Assembly (NCBI GenBank): GCA_035041965.1
Contig: JAPYMA010000830.1
Span: 28,241-92,240, forward strand
DNA from: Anisakis pegreffii
Lineage: Eukaryota; Nematoda; Chromadorea; Rhabditida; Anisakidae
Reading direction: 5' to 3'
DNA length: 64,000 nucleotides
Shown here: positions 25,201 to 40,000 of the stretch, piece after piece
How positions within the stretch are numbered: position 1 is the first letter of the stretch
Layout of the letters: every line of letters begins with the position of its first letter
Notes under the pieces: model-generated
What the model saw: only the letters and a program-made list of their open reading frames with translations
What the model was told of the DNA's origin: nothing
Databases searched by the model: none
Program-made: the position numbers and the translations under genes

Positions 25201-28200
25201 TTGAGAGGAACGTGCGAGAACTGGCATGGATCTTTTGAGCATTCACCTTTATGAAACGCTTTGCATGGGTATTCGCCATGAAGAAGTGGACATTGCAAGC
25301 CCTTCTTACAGAATCCTTGCTGATAGAATTTACACAGTTCCGGTTTACGACCCGAATCAGCTGCATCATGCGAATATGAGCAATTTTCACCCTGAATGCG
25401 CATTCATTCATTCATCGCATTCAATAAACTCACGCAAATTCAAAAATTGCTTGCAGAAATAAAACAGTCCGCTATATTGTTGTTGAAGGAATGCAATGTA
25501 AAAAAGGAGAATGTCACGGAATTTAACTTCAGATTGAATTCCGATACGGGAACAATGAACTTTTCAAGATCTAAACTTGCAACGCATGAACTTGGTAAAA
25601 TCTCCTTTAAAATTCATAGATTTTGACTGATGAGAGATCAAATTACATCAGACAACAAAAAACAAAGTTCTGAACTTACATCTCGACAATATCCTTCACG
25701 GAAGAACTTGCATATTTGCCTATCGCCCCACCTGCCTCTGAAACCCCGACCTCGATACCCACCTCGCATCGGTGGTGAATGTCCACGGATACGTTTATTC
25801 ATTCCACCATATCCTGGACTTGGTGAACGACGTCGTCTAAATACATCATGCCATTGCAGAAATAAACTAATCTGGATACAGTGAACAGCAGATATGAGCA
25901 ATATTACACTTACTGCCCAGTTATGTTAAGTGATGAGTTGGATTTCAATGAATCAAGAGTTGGCTTAGATGAATGATCGTCGAAGAACAGTGCATACCTC
26001 CTATCGTTCCTCGGTGAAATTGAACGATAATCGCTATCACCGAACTCGTTATGTGATTCTTGATTCGTGCCGTGATGATGCGCTGCTTCACCTTCATGCA
26101 CTGAACCCCAACGATAATCCTTCAAAATATATCTGCGATTATAGCCAATCGGTGAACGTTCATATCATTGTGTTCAGTGCGATCAGAATCAGTTTCAAAT
26201 AACTCCTTTCGATAGAACTATGATTTATATGAAGCAAGAGATTCAGTAATAAGCTTGCGAGACAACTGTAAAGTTTTTTCGATCTGTCGAGAAAGAAAGT
26301 GACTGAAGTGTATAACAGAGATAGATATCGCCATGTGTTGATCAATCATTCGATTAATCACCTTATCAGCATGTTCTGTGTTCCTCGTTCTATAATCCTT
26401 ATCAGCAGTACCCTCCTTTGGCGGGGTGGCATTCCCATACCCATAATACTCCTCATTCGAATCAATCGATGCCGTTGTCGATGGTGCAGCCGACGATGGG
26501 TTCGCACCGGCCGGTTTTGTCCTTTGCTTCAAACCACTCATCCATGAACTCAGCATACTCCCCTCACTACCTCGAGACGCCTGAAGTTCCGAATTCATTT
26601 CACTATTGCTCCGTCCTAATTGATAAATCTTCTCTCTGCTGATTTTGCAAACTCTTCACATGATCATCTTGCCAGTTCTTACGCACTGAACTGACGTTAT
26701 TCACTTGCATTTGAGTATCGCACCTGTTTTACAAAGAGCTGAGTCTAACCAACTTGGGATAAGCTAAACGAAGCTGAACACTGCAAATAAGCGAAACCGA
26801 GTTTCATACTCATCAACCATCAACATTAAAATATCCGATCTCCTTATTCAAAAAAATTTTTGCTTTTGGTTTACAAATGCTTCGTCTATAAATAATCTGT
26901 TTCACTAGGACGCAATCGCTTACTGAATTGATAGAGCTTCAATTTCTTGTTTGTTTGCTCAGCACGCATCAAACAATCCCAAAAACCGATCTAATTAATT
27001 CTCATCACAGCAGAAAAAAACTTCTCGGTGAAGTACTTCTTCATAGAAGCAAAATATTTTTCATAATTATCTATGATTTATGCGCTGAAACCAGCTGATT
27101 TGTAATTCTCATTGCGACGATCCGAGAGAGGGAGAGAGAGTATGCACTTATCAAATGGAACTATTCCATTGTTGCTGATGTTGTTTTGGGATACTTGTTC
27201 ATCCAAGTCAATTGCTCAAAATGACTTACAACTCTTTCAATTGGGATGAGCTAGACAACACTTGTAACTATCACCTCGCTCAATTACGATCCGTAAGGGT
27301 TTTTGTCAGATTTGTTCCATAAAAATGGAGTTTCAAATGTCTGTATGTCAAGTGAATCAATCAGTTTCTCTGAAAGCGGATTCTTACTGCTTTTGTGACT
27401 GTCTCAAAAGGACTGACATCATATGGGTACCGTTTTGCAGAACGCTAACTTATGTACGTAACCGCAACAATCCAACAGACTGTATGATATGCGGATGTGA
27501 TTTGTTACTGTTGCTTTTGTTATTGTTTGCTTCATTTCAACGTTTAAGTGTTTTTGTTTTTAGTTTCATCCCCTCTTCAATCCTTTCATGCCGTCATTAT
27601 CATATCATATCTGATATGCATTCTCGTCGATATGCGTTCTCGTTGTTCATATATATCTTACTTCTAAACTGTTAATTATTAATTAGTTTGTCATGTATTA
27701 ATACCGTCTCTTCTCGGTCGAAATCCCGTCCTTTTCTCGCTGGTGGCTGACTTGCTTGTGTTTGTGGCTGTTGCGGTGTTGTTCCAGATGTGGGTGTTGC
27801 GAGCATAGAAGTACTCGATGCACTACTCTTTGCTGTCGAATCGCCGCCCTCTGAAATGATCTTATTCAGCGTTTTGTCCAAATTCTCTTTCAAGCATTTT
27901 TTTGAACAAGCATAATTTTTTGGAAGTGATATCATTTGGTCGCACTTTTGAGATAACGCACTGCAAGCGAAACGGAATGTGTTACGTTTGAAGTGAAACT
28001 TTTGCGGAGGTATTCTTTTGACTGAAAGCTTTTGCGATTTGATTACCAGATTATACATGAATAATTGCAACTGTAACAAATGCAGAAGGAAATAAAAGAT
28101 TTGTCGTAAGGAATAAAACATTGCCTTTGTTATCGTCATCATCAAAGATCTCTCCCTCTTCCATCTCATCGCCAAACCCGTCTGCGCCCTCGTCCTCCTC

Positions 28201-28350
28201 TTCACCCTCCTCTTTCCTCTCTTCTTTATCCTCACCCTGAATCCGATCCTCATTCTGGATCGGATTCTTATTCTCGTTCTCACTGGTATCCATCACTGTA
28301 CTTGAAATATTCTCGAAATCGCTTGCAGATGTCATTACGATATCAACCAT
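22203..28350 (-). CDS. ZC3H4/Su(s)-like protein, three CCCH zinc fingers
   Basis: Nuclear RNA-binding protein resembling ZC3H4/ZC3H6 and Drosophila suppressor of sable, which restrain or terminate unproductive transcription. Exons (minus): 28350-28125, 27850-27705, about 26628-26362, 26119-25998, 25836-25680, 25391-25173, 24848-24297, 24051-23928, 23807-23644, 23534-23386, 23154-22642, 22470-22203; about 967 residues. The order is: acidic N-terminus ending EEGEIFDDDD; Arg/Gly-rich RGGYRGRGFRGRWGDR; three tandem CCCH fingers at roughly 296-368 (CKFF..C..C..H, CKFYQQGFC..C..H, CKAFHKGEC..C..H), finger 1 split by an intron; a long Ala/Thr/Ser/Gln-rich region; seven DPR motifs; and a Ser/Arg-rich tail. 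The start at 28350 is chosen because a TGTTTAG acceptor lies about 20 bases upstream; an in-frame ATG at 28377 is the alternative. Intron 1 may use a GC donor. The exon 3 start is uncertain. Confidence 0.85.
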
Positions 28351-28377
28351 TATTCTCTTTGCATTACTTCTAAACAT

Positions 28378-31300
28378 TCATTTCATTACTTCTTTGCGTC
28401 CCGACAATGCGATTGCATGAATTCCACTCAGCGAAACATTGAGTATTTTAAGTGTCAATATTATCTTGAAATGCGACTGAGCATTAGATCAATAAAGATT
28501 TTCAAGTTTATCGTTACACTTTAATGCGCTTTCAATGAATTATATGGTAAACAAGGACGATTCCAATAACACATTTGCACTCAGCCGTTCATTCAAAACA
28601 CTTTCACGTAATCCACTTGCCAAGATTGGTTATTTTTTCAGAAATCTCATTCCAAGAAGACGTAAGTGTAAATCGAAAATAAAACAGTGGAACAATGAAA
28701 TTCGCTGTGATCGTATATTCATGTGGACATAGAGTGAAGTAACGAAAGAATCATTAGTTCGAGTAGTTGCTGTATTCTTTTGGTGCCTCAAAATAACATC
28801 TCCTTTCGTGCATAACTGAAGGTCAGTAATTGTTGAAATGAAATACAAACTCATTCATTCTCGACATTCTTAAGTAGGGAGTTGCATAGTCAGAATCGCA
28901 TGAACATCTGTCATATGCAAGAAGTTATTGAAAAATGGAAGCGCCGAACGCTATTTTTTCTTTCATTGCTCCAATAATATTGAAACTAACTCATAAATGT
29001 TTTTTTTGCATTCTGATTGTGAATATGTGATAATGCTCAAACGTAAATGGTACATTATGAAAATGGCTATAAATCACATGCAAATATAACAAACAAAAGT
29101 ATAATTGCTTGCCGATACAGCAATTGCTTTCAAGATCGGAAATGAGTCTTAAATCGAGAAAAAAAAGATCGTACTCTTGATTGTGCTCAATAGTGGAGCG
29201 TTGATAGGAGTTCGTGAATTTAAACACTGGATTGTGTCAGCTGAAGGCAATAAACAAACTGTTGCCATGTTCAAACTCGTCACATAATGATTCGTCTTGA
29301 ACTATTCGAATGTGTGAAGGTGGAGATTAATGAAGAATGATGCAAACAAGTGTTTAAGAGTCTACAGTGAAATAAATAAGAGATGATCACTAAAAATTTA
29401 TGTGAGAACGCAGTTCACTTCATCGATGAAGAGCGAACAACTGCGAATGGTCAAAGCATTGGAATATTGAGCTTGATAAAGAAAGAGCCCACAGTAAATA
29501 ACAGAAGGGTAATTCGTTTCGTTGGCAAACACAAACATCACAAAATGATTCATTCACTTGATACAACGTCAACTCGAATAAATTTCGAAACACCAAATAA
29601 GTACTTCTGAAATTTCGAAACATCTCATTTTGAAATATGACTACCTGGAGTTTGACTCGCTGAACTCAGTGCAGATGAGTTGTACTCATTTCAAACAAGC
29701 ATCAGATGGACTGTCACCAAATTTCACTGAATCGCTCAAAATTGTTACTTTTCGGTCTTATCTGCGTCGTACTGATAAGAAGTGATTTCAAAAGCAGTTC
29801 GATGTGTTTACCATAAATTCGAATCGGGCATGAGAAAGATTTCAGAAGATTGCAATACGTGTTCATTTTCACTTCGAGCAAAAAGTTCGTGATGAAATAT
29901 AAGATTGACTTGCACTCTACACCTATGCACCACTCTATGAATCAAGTGCACTTAATAATAAGTTGTTAAGTGCTTCGTTGATTAATTTTCGTTGATGAAT
30001 GCTTAGCCATACACTCATTCAGTTTTCCTGCAATAGTGTAAAATTCCAAGCTGAGTAATTCAGATAACCATTAACCAATAGAAGTTTTCATACATCGTTG
30101 GTGTGATTTATTAGAATCGGAATATTTAAAGGAGTATTTGAAATGCAATTAGGATATCAGCTTAATGACGAGATTGCCTCATCGTCCATAAAACGAGTGT
30201 TGTTTGATATGAGAGCTATCGTTTCCTAGCGAGAAGTCGTATTAATCTTGCAGATGTTTCAAACGAATAAATGAATGAATATAGGAACTAACCAATCATT
30301 ACGCGATTCCCACCGTATCGACAATAAAAGGGCTTCACTTATGTACATGCTCCGCCCCCATCAAAATGCACATTCAACATGTAATGAAGTTGACAAGATC
30401 AGATAAAGGTAATGTAATGACTTTGCTTTCATGAGTCTCAGTTTAGATTCACATGTTAGTGTGAAGTTTGCATGCGTTCATAGAAATGCTAGCGAAGAAG
30501 TTGCTTAATATTGAGGTGGATTATTGAGCGTCAAAAAAACTTATGAATCTGCAAAACCAAAAGATTGTTGAATGAAAAATTGATGAGATGGGAACTAATG
30601 AATGCAATTTTTTCCGCATCTGAGAGCATGACTGATTCAATAGTGCACTCACTGAATCAACTGACTGAATTCATCCAGCGACAACGAAATGTAACTTCAA
30701 AACGCAACCAACACACACACACATAACGAACGCTTTCTTATTGGCTACTCTTCAAAATGTGCATAGAATAAAGTAGAACTGTACGAGCAAGTCATCTAAA
30801 ACATTCCGCCTGCACACACTCATCCAAAATTTAAAACTTCGCTGATGAATGTGAGCATGATCATCTAGAGATAAATGATTGATTGCACGAAACTTTGAAA
30901 TTCGAACCACACACGAACGATTTTTGTATTGGAAAATGTGATCGGATCGTGGATAAATAAATTAAGAGTTGATTGGCATCGATGATCTATCTCATTATAT
31001 TAGTGTCACTTTTAGATGCAACTCATGAAATCTGATAGCAAACATCACTCGTAACCATGATGAATAATCACCAGATTCATTGCTCCCTATTCGAAACAAG
31101 TTACTAAACTATCTTTGAATACACTTATACTGTCGTGCTGCCGTCGATACCTAAAATGGCATCTAATTTGAAACGATCGTCGATTTATCAGATATTGAAG
31201 TTTAGGACCCACCGAAAATGGAAGATTGGAGAAGAATTCTTGATGTGCTGAATGTAGAGATAACATCATTCAACTCTGACATTTAATCCTTTTTGGAATG

Positions 31301-34300
31301 AATTCTCCGCAGAACATTGCAAGTCAGTCCATTTATAATGAGCAAATGCGATGAATTCAACATTTCAACGAAAATCTGTGGGATTTAGTCCATTTCACTT
31401 AACAGTTGCACGAAGCTGCTGCGTCAGGTCAGTTCTCTCCTCTCAAACACTACGCCCTCTCACGCTTTGCGTAACACCAACGAACACCCATTGAAATTGA
31501 TGTGAAACCCTTCGAAACGACACTATATCTTCAACAATATTGCTTCTTCGCTTCTTCTCCATCTCAAATGCACTCATTTTAAGCGCTCTTTAGTGAAACT
31601 CGTTAGCTTATAGTGGTTGTTCGATGTTAGTTGAGGTCTGTTTAAATAAACGCGTCGAAACGCCCCATCTAACGTTTCATCGACAAGTAAATAACTCCAC
31701 CCCTCTCGTTCATTCCCTTCAGCCCAAATACTCCCTGCCAAACACACTATCATCACCTCCATTCATTCCACACCACACAACACAAAATCACAAATACCAC
31801 ACCAAGATGAACATGAACATGATAAAGATGATCAGAGCTCACAAATTTGAATCGCACAAATCAGCGACTCTTCAGTCTGATTACAGATATCCTACCGCAG
31901 TTACAGTCACTATTAAGGTAATGTGTCAGATAACGATGATACTACTACTCTTTTCGATAATGTAGCGAAAGCAATCGAAATTTAGTGCAGTTGGATGGAT
32001 GGACCAGAGTTCACTTCGACTACAAATTGAATGCATTCATCTCCACAAACACTGCCAGTGTGCGAAAGATTACCGTGTAAACAAAAATGGCATTTACACT
32101 TGGTGATGATATTGAGAAACGAAACGATGTGTTTTTGAAAGGGTAACGCTGATAAAGTAGGTGCTTTTCGTGGCAAATGAAAGCATTAATTAAGTTGATA
32201 GATACAGATAGATATCACGATTCACATTCAAACTAAATTTCAAAAATAAAGAAGAGAGATAAAATGAAAAATAAAACAAGTCGTACAGGTGGTGTGATTT
32301 CTTATGAATTTTCAGAGAACTCAGTGTTTTTGTGTTGATCCGTTGCATTTTGTCTTCACATACATGATGACGGATGATAAACGTTCATACTGTTCAAGAA
32401 CAGTATAAGGTAATGATAATATCCAACAAGAACTACTAATCACAGAATGTTGTTAGATGAATGCTTGAGATTATTATTATTAGTGTTAATATGAACGGCT
32501 GTACGAGAGAATTGTGTTAAACTGAAGTTGATTAACGAAAACTATGATAAATTCATAAAATTTTTCCACTTCCCGAGAACAGCTAGTCATCGAAATCAAG
32601 AATATGCATTAAAATGCACTTCGGATTTGATTTGCTAGCCTCACTACTGAAACCACTACTCTCGGAATAGCACCACTATCATCAGCAATCTTCAGAAAAC
32701 AATCCTTCGAGTCAGCAACACTCCACTCAAAAGTTGATATCAAGCATTCTCAAATGCATCATTCCATTCCGCTACACTGTTTCATTATTATTATTGATAT
32801 TATTAGTATTATCACAGAGCAGATAAACCGAAAAGGCTCTTGTTCCTGAAAATTGGAGCGTACGGTTAATATATAAACTCCTATGGATATTGAGACACAC
32901 CATCACCAGTTTTGCATTATTGTTCAGTCGTCGAATGAGAATGTATAATAAGGTTTCGCTGGAGTTTTGGATCTTGCTGTAGCGTATTGCGTACTGCAAC
33001 GAGATGATTATAAACTGAGCACACATGGATGCGATCGTCTTTGTGTGTATGTGCTGCCGGTGCGCACGCAGCACCAACGCACACTCACTTATCGATTTTT
33101 AAACGACTCTCTCTCACCACCTAATCCTCTGCTGTGCAAGCCCTATCCCGTAGCGCTCACATCATCTGCCATATCGCCGCTCACCATTCTCAACTACACT
33201 CAAAAAAGGTTTCCTTCTCTAGACCATAATTACACACATACACCCTTCTCTCGCCGCATCTATCATATTGTTTGGCAATTTGGCAAAGAACGAGTTATTC
33301 GCTCGTCTATGGGTCAACTTTTGACGATCATTTTATAGATGGAGAGCAAATGAAATGGACTATTATTTACGCGTAGATGATTGAGAAAACGAACAGTGAA
33401 GAGGCGATGTGATCCATCCGGATACGTGAGTTTTGATGGGTGCGTGCGTGCGAGCGCGTTCGGCATAGGTCATGCGAACGCGAACATGTAATGGAAGTGA
33501 ATTAAACGAAGTGATTTTATTGGATCAATAAGCAGACGAAAAGCATTTGTGTATTTTTTAATCGGCCTCTTGCAGAAGAGTCTAAAGATAAATCGCAAAT
33601 AAAAGCTCCTGCGGGCAGCCTTGGGATTTTTTCCTTGAGGAATTCATTCTCCAAGTGAAGATCCGAGAATAGCTTCGCAGATGAACAGAAAAACGCACTA
33701 GTTTATCGTTGATGAGACCAAGTTACCATCGAAATTTTACCACTCAAATGCATTCAGCTGACTAATTTGAAGCATAAACTCATAATGTGATTCAATGTCA
33801 TATTGGTTTCTTTTCCTTCAGCAACCACACAATTCAGCATGTTCTCATTCGCAAAACTTTCACGAATGTGATGAGCAAATGAGTTGATGGGATATGAAAC
33901 ATCCATGTTGATGTCTACGGAGAATCAATTCTGCGACAGAAGTAGCTATTTACAGTCTGAAAATATTCTCAGATGAGAGACGTTTTCCTCTTGATGACCA
34001 ACCCGTAAATTGGAGTTGTTTCATTGCAGAAAAGTAACCGTGGAATGTAAACATCTGTTCGCAGAGTATAGTTCTAAAGCAAATGAAAACGAAAAGTTCC
34101 CTAAGCAGCTGAAATGAATTGTTTCGAAAATTCTGTACGATTGCTCAGTAACGCAAGTTTGACGTTGCAAACGTAAAGGAATACATTTCAATTGTGATAA
34201 TGACTGCTGATTGCAGCATTCAAAACTCAACGAGCGTTCACCAAAAAATTCCACAAACTGTCGCCCGTCAACGCACAACACATCCTCCAATCCTGTTCGT

Positions 34301-37055
34301 CGTCAATTCGAAACACTACTTCTGTTTGCAATCAATGATCATTCATCCAAAATCGCTGCTAACAAACGTTGATGATTAGTGCAAAGAAGGCAACGGTCTC
34401 AGAGTCATTTCGACGTTCCTGAACGATTGTTCAAGTTGATGATGAACCATTACCTCAGATTTTCGAATAATAAAGCCGAACAGGATTCAGCTCCGAGTCA
34501 GTATGGTGGTGATGAATTGCGCTAGAACCTTGTATTGCTTAAATCAAGAATGGCGATAATCGATTGATTTGAAAAAGATTTCAGACTCTATCATAAATGT
34601 CGCCATGATTATTTTTTCGTACATTCGCATTCCAAAACAATTTTTTCATTGTCCATTTCTCTGTCACCAGATGATCTCATCTGCATTGATTTACGAAATC
34701 TAGTGCAAATGAAAAAATACAGCGAAAAATATCCAATTTTCTCGTTTTATTTGGTTGTGCTAAAGTGAAGAAGAAATTCCGCCCAACAAATTTCAGTTGT
34801 ATGCATATTACTGATAGATTTTACATCGGAAAAATGAAGGAAGGACAGATGCTCATGAGAATGTGTTTTTGCATGAAATTGAAGTGAGCAGTAATCGATT
34901 GGTTTAAATGAATTCAAAAATAAAATCGAATTCGATCGTGGAAACGTTCACGAAACGGTTGTTGCGCATTGATGTCATATTGTGCCGATCAAAGAAAACC
35001 AGAATGATTTCGATATTGAGTGCACTTTGTATAATGCAAATGAACTTGATTAGGAAATGGCGTAAACACGAAATATGTGCACAATTATGAATAAAGTTTT
35101 TTGAATGCATCCATTTTTAATGAGCAATCACAACCCATCACCAACACAAGCTTATTTGCCACCACTTGAACGCTGATGACTAAAAGTGCAAGTCTGAGAA
35201 GATCAGCTGCTAATCGCATCTCGGAAGGAATTCTGTTTAGATTTTCCTTAAGACAAATAGCACTAGCTTGCTCGCTCATCTTTTGTACATTAAGGAGATC
35301 CACCGAGGAAGCCTACTAGTGAGGAGCCAAATTTCTGGCTTTTGATAAGTGTATGATACGGAATCTTTAATGGTTATACAAGAGTTCCAACGCTTATTGA
35401 ATTTATCGGTGGTCATAAATGGATACAAGCAAAACGCGGAGATAATGTGATTCACACAAGTGATGACGATATGGACTATCTAAGATTCAACGTCGTCCAA
35501 AATCAATAATTTACATTTGCAATGACCATTAACAAGAAGTTCGTAATAATTTGTTTTCGTCTATAAAAACAGGAAAGTGAGGTACCGTATCGTAGCAATG
35601 CCATAATTTAGTTCAACAGAAATGAGTCGATGTTGTTGAAAGTAAGCATCCTCTCAAGAATCTTCAATATCTAAAGGCAGTGCTCATCTTCGATCTTCAC
35701 GGTTTTAGCAGTAATGACCAAGGAGGATATCTGTGAGATGAGGCTATTTCAAGAAAGAGCTTAATTTGTAATGCTCTAGAGAACGTGCTTCAAGATGGTG
35801 GAAGTTTCAGTAATTTCAGTAAACACTAATCAACATCGAAGTATCAATAAAATGCTTTCATCGAGTAAACGTATACCTGTGATATTGCGATTAAATCGCT
35901 AATTGATTTAATTGAAAACTTCGAGAAAAGGATCCGGGAAGGAACGATCAAACTCAAAAGAACTGCAATGTTCTGATGAAGACTGAATGTAGAACATTCA
36001 ATTGCTGCAAATTGCGTCAAAATGAACATGTTTAGCGACGAAGAGTTCTTCTATTCTTACGTGTAAAGATTTCCCTTCAAACGAACTTCAGAAACATTTA
36101 CTCGACTTCAAAAAATACCAAAACAAGCTCAAGAAATGTCGATGCGCTATTGAAACGTGCAAACTTAATCGCAAGAAGGTTCGTTTCAGTGAGCACTATG
36201 CTGTTTGTTAATCAACTTCACTTTTTCATTCACTGAACGTTGCTTCCAAATTAATGATGACGACTGAATGATAATTCAACTGAATATTGACAGTTCACGA
36301 TTGATAGTTCATGAGTGCATTTAGTTGTTCACAAGTTTCATCTCCATCCCATGATATTTTGATGGACAAAAGAGTATATGATGTTTCGATAGTTCATATG
36401 ACAAAAGAGTATACCTCATTATCAGTTAGTGCTGTGTCAGTACAATGAGATAAAACACATACAGTGTTCATACAATAATCAGATGCCGTATCGGAATCGG
36501 GTGCTCCATATCGTCATATACCATAAACGGTATTTTCACTCGTTTGCGTCAATCTCAAATCCAGTTTTTTAACAAATTTTCACAAAAGCATTCAGCGCAC
36601 TCAACCAAAATCACTCAATTAATCTCTGTGGTACTATCCATCAGTTCCGCAATAATCGTTCGATATAATCGTGCAGTTCCGTAATAACTAACCAAATCAT
36701 AGTTATACATGATCACTCTTGTCTGCCTTGGCATACGGCATTTGTTCGTGCTCTTCAAGTTCATATCAAACAAACATTCAGGCTTCTATTTGAAATTTTT
36801 GGATTATTCACTTAGAAATAAATTGGAGTGGTTGCTATGGATCTACCTGACGTGAAGATTCATTGTAAAATCGAACGAGTGAAACTCAATTACGAACTGA
36901 AAAAATTTTGAGATCCTTCGAAGAGTAACTACCATCCATGCAACTGCATAAGCAAATCACTACTGCATAACAAAGCATTTCTTAACAATTCCTTCATGCC
37001 AATTTGATGTGATCAAAAGTTTTCAGGTGCGCGTGGAATTGATAACTCGCAACGG
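28378..37055. other. 8.7-kb gene-poor region
   Basis: No known domain is recognisable. A weak two-exon candidate at 28544-29610 (+) is listed separately. There are microsatellites (CA repeat at 30711; ATT repeats near 32785), a CG-rich patch at 33435-33485 and small direct repeats at 36370-36420 and 36640-36690. The stretch 35085-35520 contains open fragments on both strands that I cannot assign. The far end carries the SLC17 gene's upstream region. Confidence 0.5.
28544..29610 (+). CDS. Weak candidate two-exon gene, unknown
   Basis: A possible first exon begins with ATG at about 28544 and ends at a strong donor (C|GTAAGTG, near 28662). It encodes a basic stretch including SRSFKTLSRNPLAK and FFRNLIPRR. 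A second open segment starting after a CAG near 29409 would continue in frame to a stop at 29610. It would be divergent from the zinc finger gene, with about 190 bases between the starts. No domain, signal peptide or homology is recognised and the acceptor lacks a T-rich tract, so this may well be chance. Confidence 0.18.
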
Positions 37056-40000
37056 ATGGACATCATAAAGTCTCCGCTGTCAATCAACAACGAAACACCA
37101 TCAAATGCCAAAGAAGGGCAACAATCAGCTTCGCATATGCGATATTTCATGTTGTTGTATTTACTGCTATGCCTCACATCATTATGGTGTAATATTCTCA
37201 GTTTCAACATCGCCATCCTTTGCACGCATCCGCACAGGTTCATTCAAATATGCATTCCCGAACTTCATCGAACTATTTTTTGATAAGAAGCCGAACGTTT
37301 CACCCATTTATTTGAACGCTTGAGAGGACTGTTGAAAAAAAATGTTTATTTTTTGAATGAACGAAATTGATAAACATGCAACAGTGTATGTGCGTTGCAT
37401 CTGACCCTCCATCACGATCAAATTCTCTTTTCACATGGTTTGTATAACAAATCACGGATACGAGCAAGCTCTCGTGATATTGGCGACATTTTTTTCCCAA
37501 AAGGGACACGCCAGGTTTGTTTCGCGGCGATCCTACTCAAATGGAAAGAGGACAGTAGAATTCGATGGCAACTGTAACTGTCATGTTCACAAAACTGAAT
37601 TTCAGACATCAGAATGTTAGTGTTTCGTCAGAGGAGATACGGATAGCACAGCAAAATGAGACTTTGAACAGCAATCTATCGAGTGAAACGGTTGAATTGA
37701 TCAACAATCTCTTGGATGATAATGTTGACGACCCGGGATTGGCTATCGATGAAATCATTTGGTTGACACCTCATGATAAGAGTTTACTCATATCAGCGGT
37801 TGCAATCGGTGCACTTGTAAGACATTCTTTCATTCTTGACGTTCTTAAACTTCTCGAATTTTCAGTTTGAATCATTTTCGTTAATTCACTTCAAAAATTG
37901 TTAATTTCATTTCGCTATTGACAACATGAAATCGTCCACTTTTATGCAATAATCCACGCATGTATGATTTTGATTGGTTAATTACTGATTGATTTTTTTG
38001 TGTTCTATGGTACACGTCATTAATTCGTTGAGGGAATGAAATGGATGTGAAAATTATGAAATAATTATGATGAGTTGTGTATAAAATGGTGATCGTGATA
38101 ATGCATCAAAATTTGATTTGATTCATAATTAAACAGCTTCACAAATATGCACATTACCGACGAGACGATTTTCGAACGCATTCTTCGTTGTGGGGGCATT
38201 GCAAAATCCATTAATTTCAAAGCCTTTTAAAAGTGATTTTCAGTCACAAAAGTTGATCTTTCTGCTCATTGATGTAATTTCGATCTGAAACGTAATCTCC
38301 TCAGCATTAACGATAACAGTGGTCGTGATAAAATTGGTTGTGATCATGAAAATATTAACAAGAGTATTTGTTGAGTTGAAAAACATTGCAGTTAGCACAT
38401 TTTCCAATTGTCTGGTTAATAGACCACTATGGGATCCGTATGATATTCGGTCCATTGGGTATATTGTCTGCAATGGCAACGTTACTGATACCGATGGCTG
38501 CAAGGATTGGCTTGATCCCATTTATTGGCGTCCGATTACTACAAGGGATTGCATTTGCTACGTACTTCTCGGTCACCGGCAGTTTCATAACCAAATGGAC
38601 TTCTATCGAACAGGTCTTTAGTGGATGTGCTATTATTATTGTATAAACACATTCATCGAACTCAACATCATCTCGTCAAAATATGTCAGCAAATTTCATA
38701 GGCCGTATCCGTTATAAACTTCCATCTATTTGATCCATGCCACATATTGCACTTCATAAGTGTTACTATTCAAAATCTGTGGAAAAGGTTTTCGGTGATT
38801 GCAATACCAGGAGAGGAGAAACTGGATAGAGCAGAAACAATGCATACCGATCAATTGATGAAATCTGTGAAAAAACATTCGGGTGACAATAACCGAGCCA
38901 TATAGCCTTCTGATAAGAACAAGAAAATCTGCTTTGGTGAGAAAAACCAAAAAAAGAATATGAATGGTTGAGAAGATTTGTTTGGTGGAATATATTTTGA
39001 ATGGTTTGGGTAAAATTTGATAGAGTGTTGCTTTCAGAGTGGATTGTTTATATCAGTTCTGGTCGCATGCCTTCAACTTTCACCGGTAATCACAATGCCA
39101 ATCGGTGGCTTTGTTTGCACGTATTACTCATGGCCATACATCTATTTCGGTCATGGTGCAGTATCGCTCATCTTATTCGCATTCTTCATTCCAATTTATC
39201 GCAATTCACCCAGTAAACATCCACTCGTGAATTGTGCTGAGCTGAAACGAATCACTGCCGGTAAAGAACAAGTCACGTATGTGGTGAACATTTTATTTCA
39301 TGTTTGATTTGTCTATTTGTTGAATCTACTCATCATTACTCGATTTCATTTCACGTTTTTTGCACAATAATCCACTAACAGTTTTAATTAAATTCAGCAA
39401 AAAAGAAATGCGATCCATACCCTATATTGCAATTTTAACGACGGCCTCCGTATGGGCAATATGGATATCAGCATTTGCGCTGATGTTCTGTGATAACATT
39501 ATCTTCTTCTTCGCACCCACATATCTTCACGCAGTTCTTGGATTTCAAATTAATGACACTGGCTTATCGGCCGCCATTCCAACACTTCTACAAGTTTTGA
39601 TGAAGATCGGTTGCGGATCGGCTAGCGATAAAATGCGTTGTATGGGTGATGCGTGCAAGGTTAAGGTAGGCACAACACATCAAATGTTATCCATTCTGAT
39701 TTATGGGTTGGAAAGTATCGAAAAGAAGATTAACTAGTGCAGCGGTTCTCACAGTGGAAAAAAGCACCTATTATGGGTAATTTGGAGGTGTCAGGGGGTA
39801 ATGAAGAGGGTCGGGAAATTAATTCAAATATGTAATTGCGGTTAGTTGGTGGTAACACTCTTCATTCGCCTATTTCTTGAGTATCATTAGCTCGTCGGGG
39901 CGTAACAGGGTTTTAATACGTTTTAACAAGGTTTTCATTCTTTTCCTCGCTGTTACAATCGCTCTCATAGCTTTCATCACCAAAATTTGCTAATCTCTCA

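Noticed and set aside
27325..27675. 116-codon plus-strand frame with a leucine run
   Set aside because: It lies antisense in an intron of the zinc finger gene; the leucine run comes from T-rich sequence and no start, splice or family signal supports it.
35085..35303. 72-codon minus-strand frame with a hydrophobic centre
   Set aside because: The hydrophobic stretch is internal rather than N-terminal, with no acceptor before the ATG or poly(A) support; no family resemblance.
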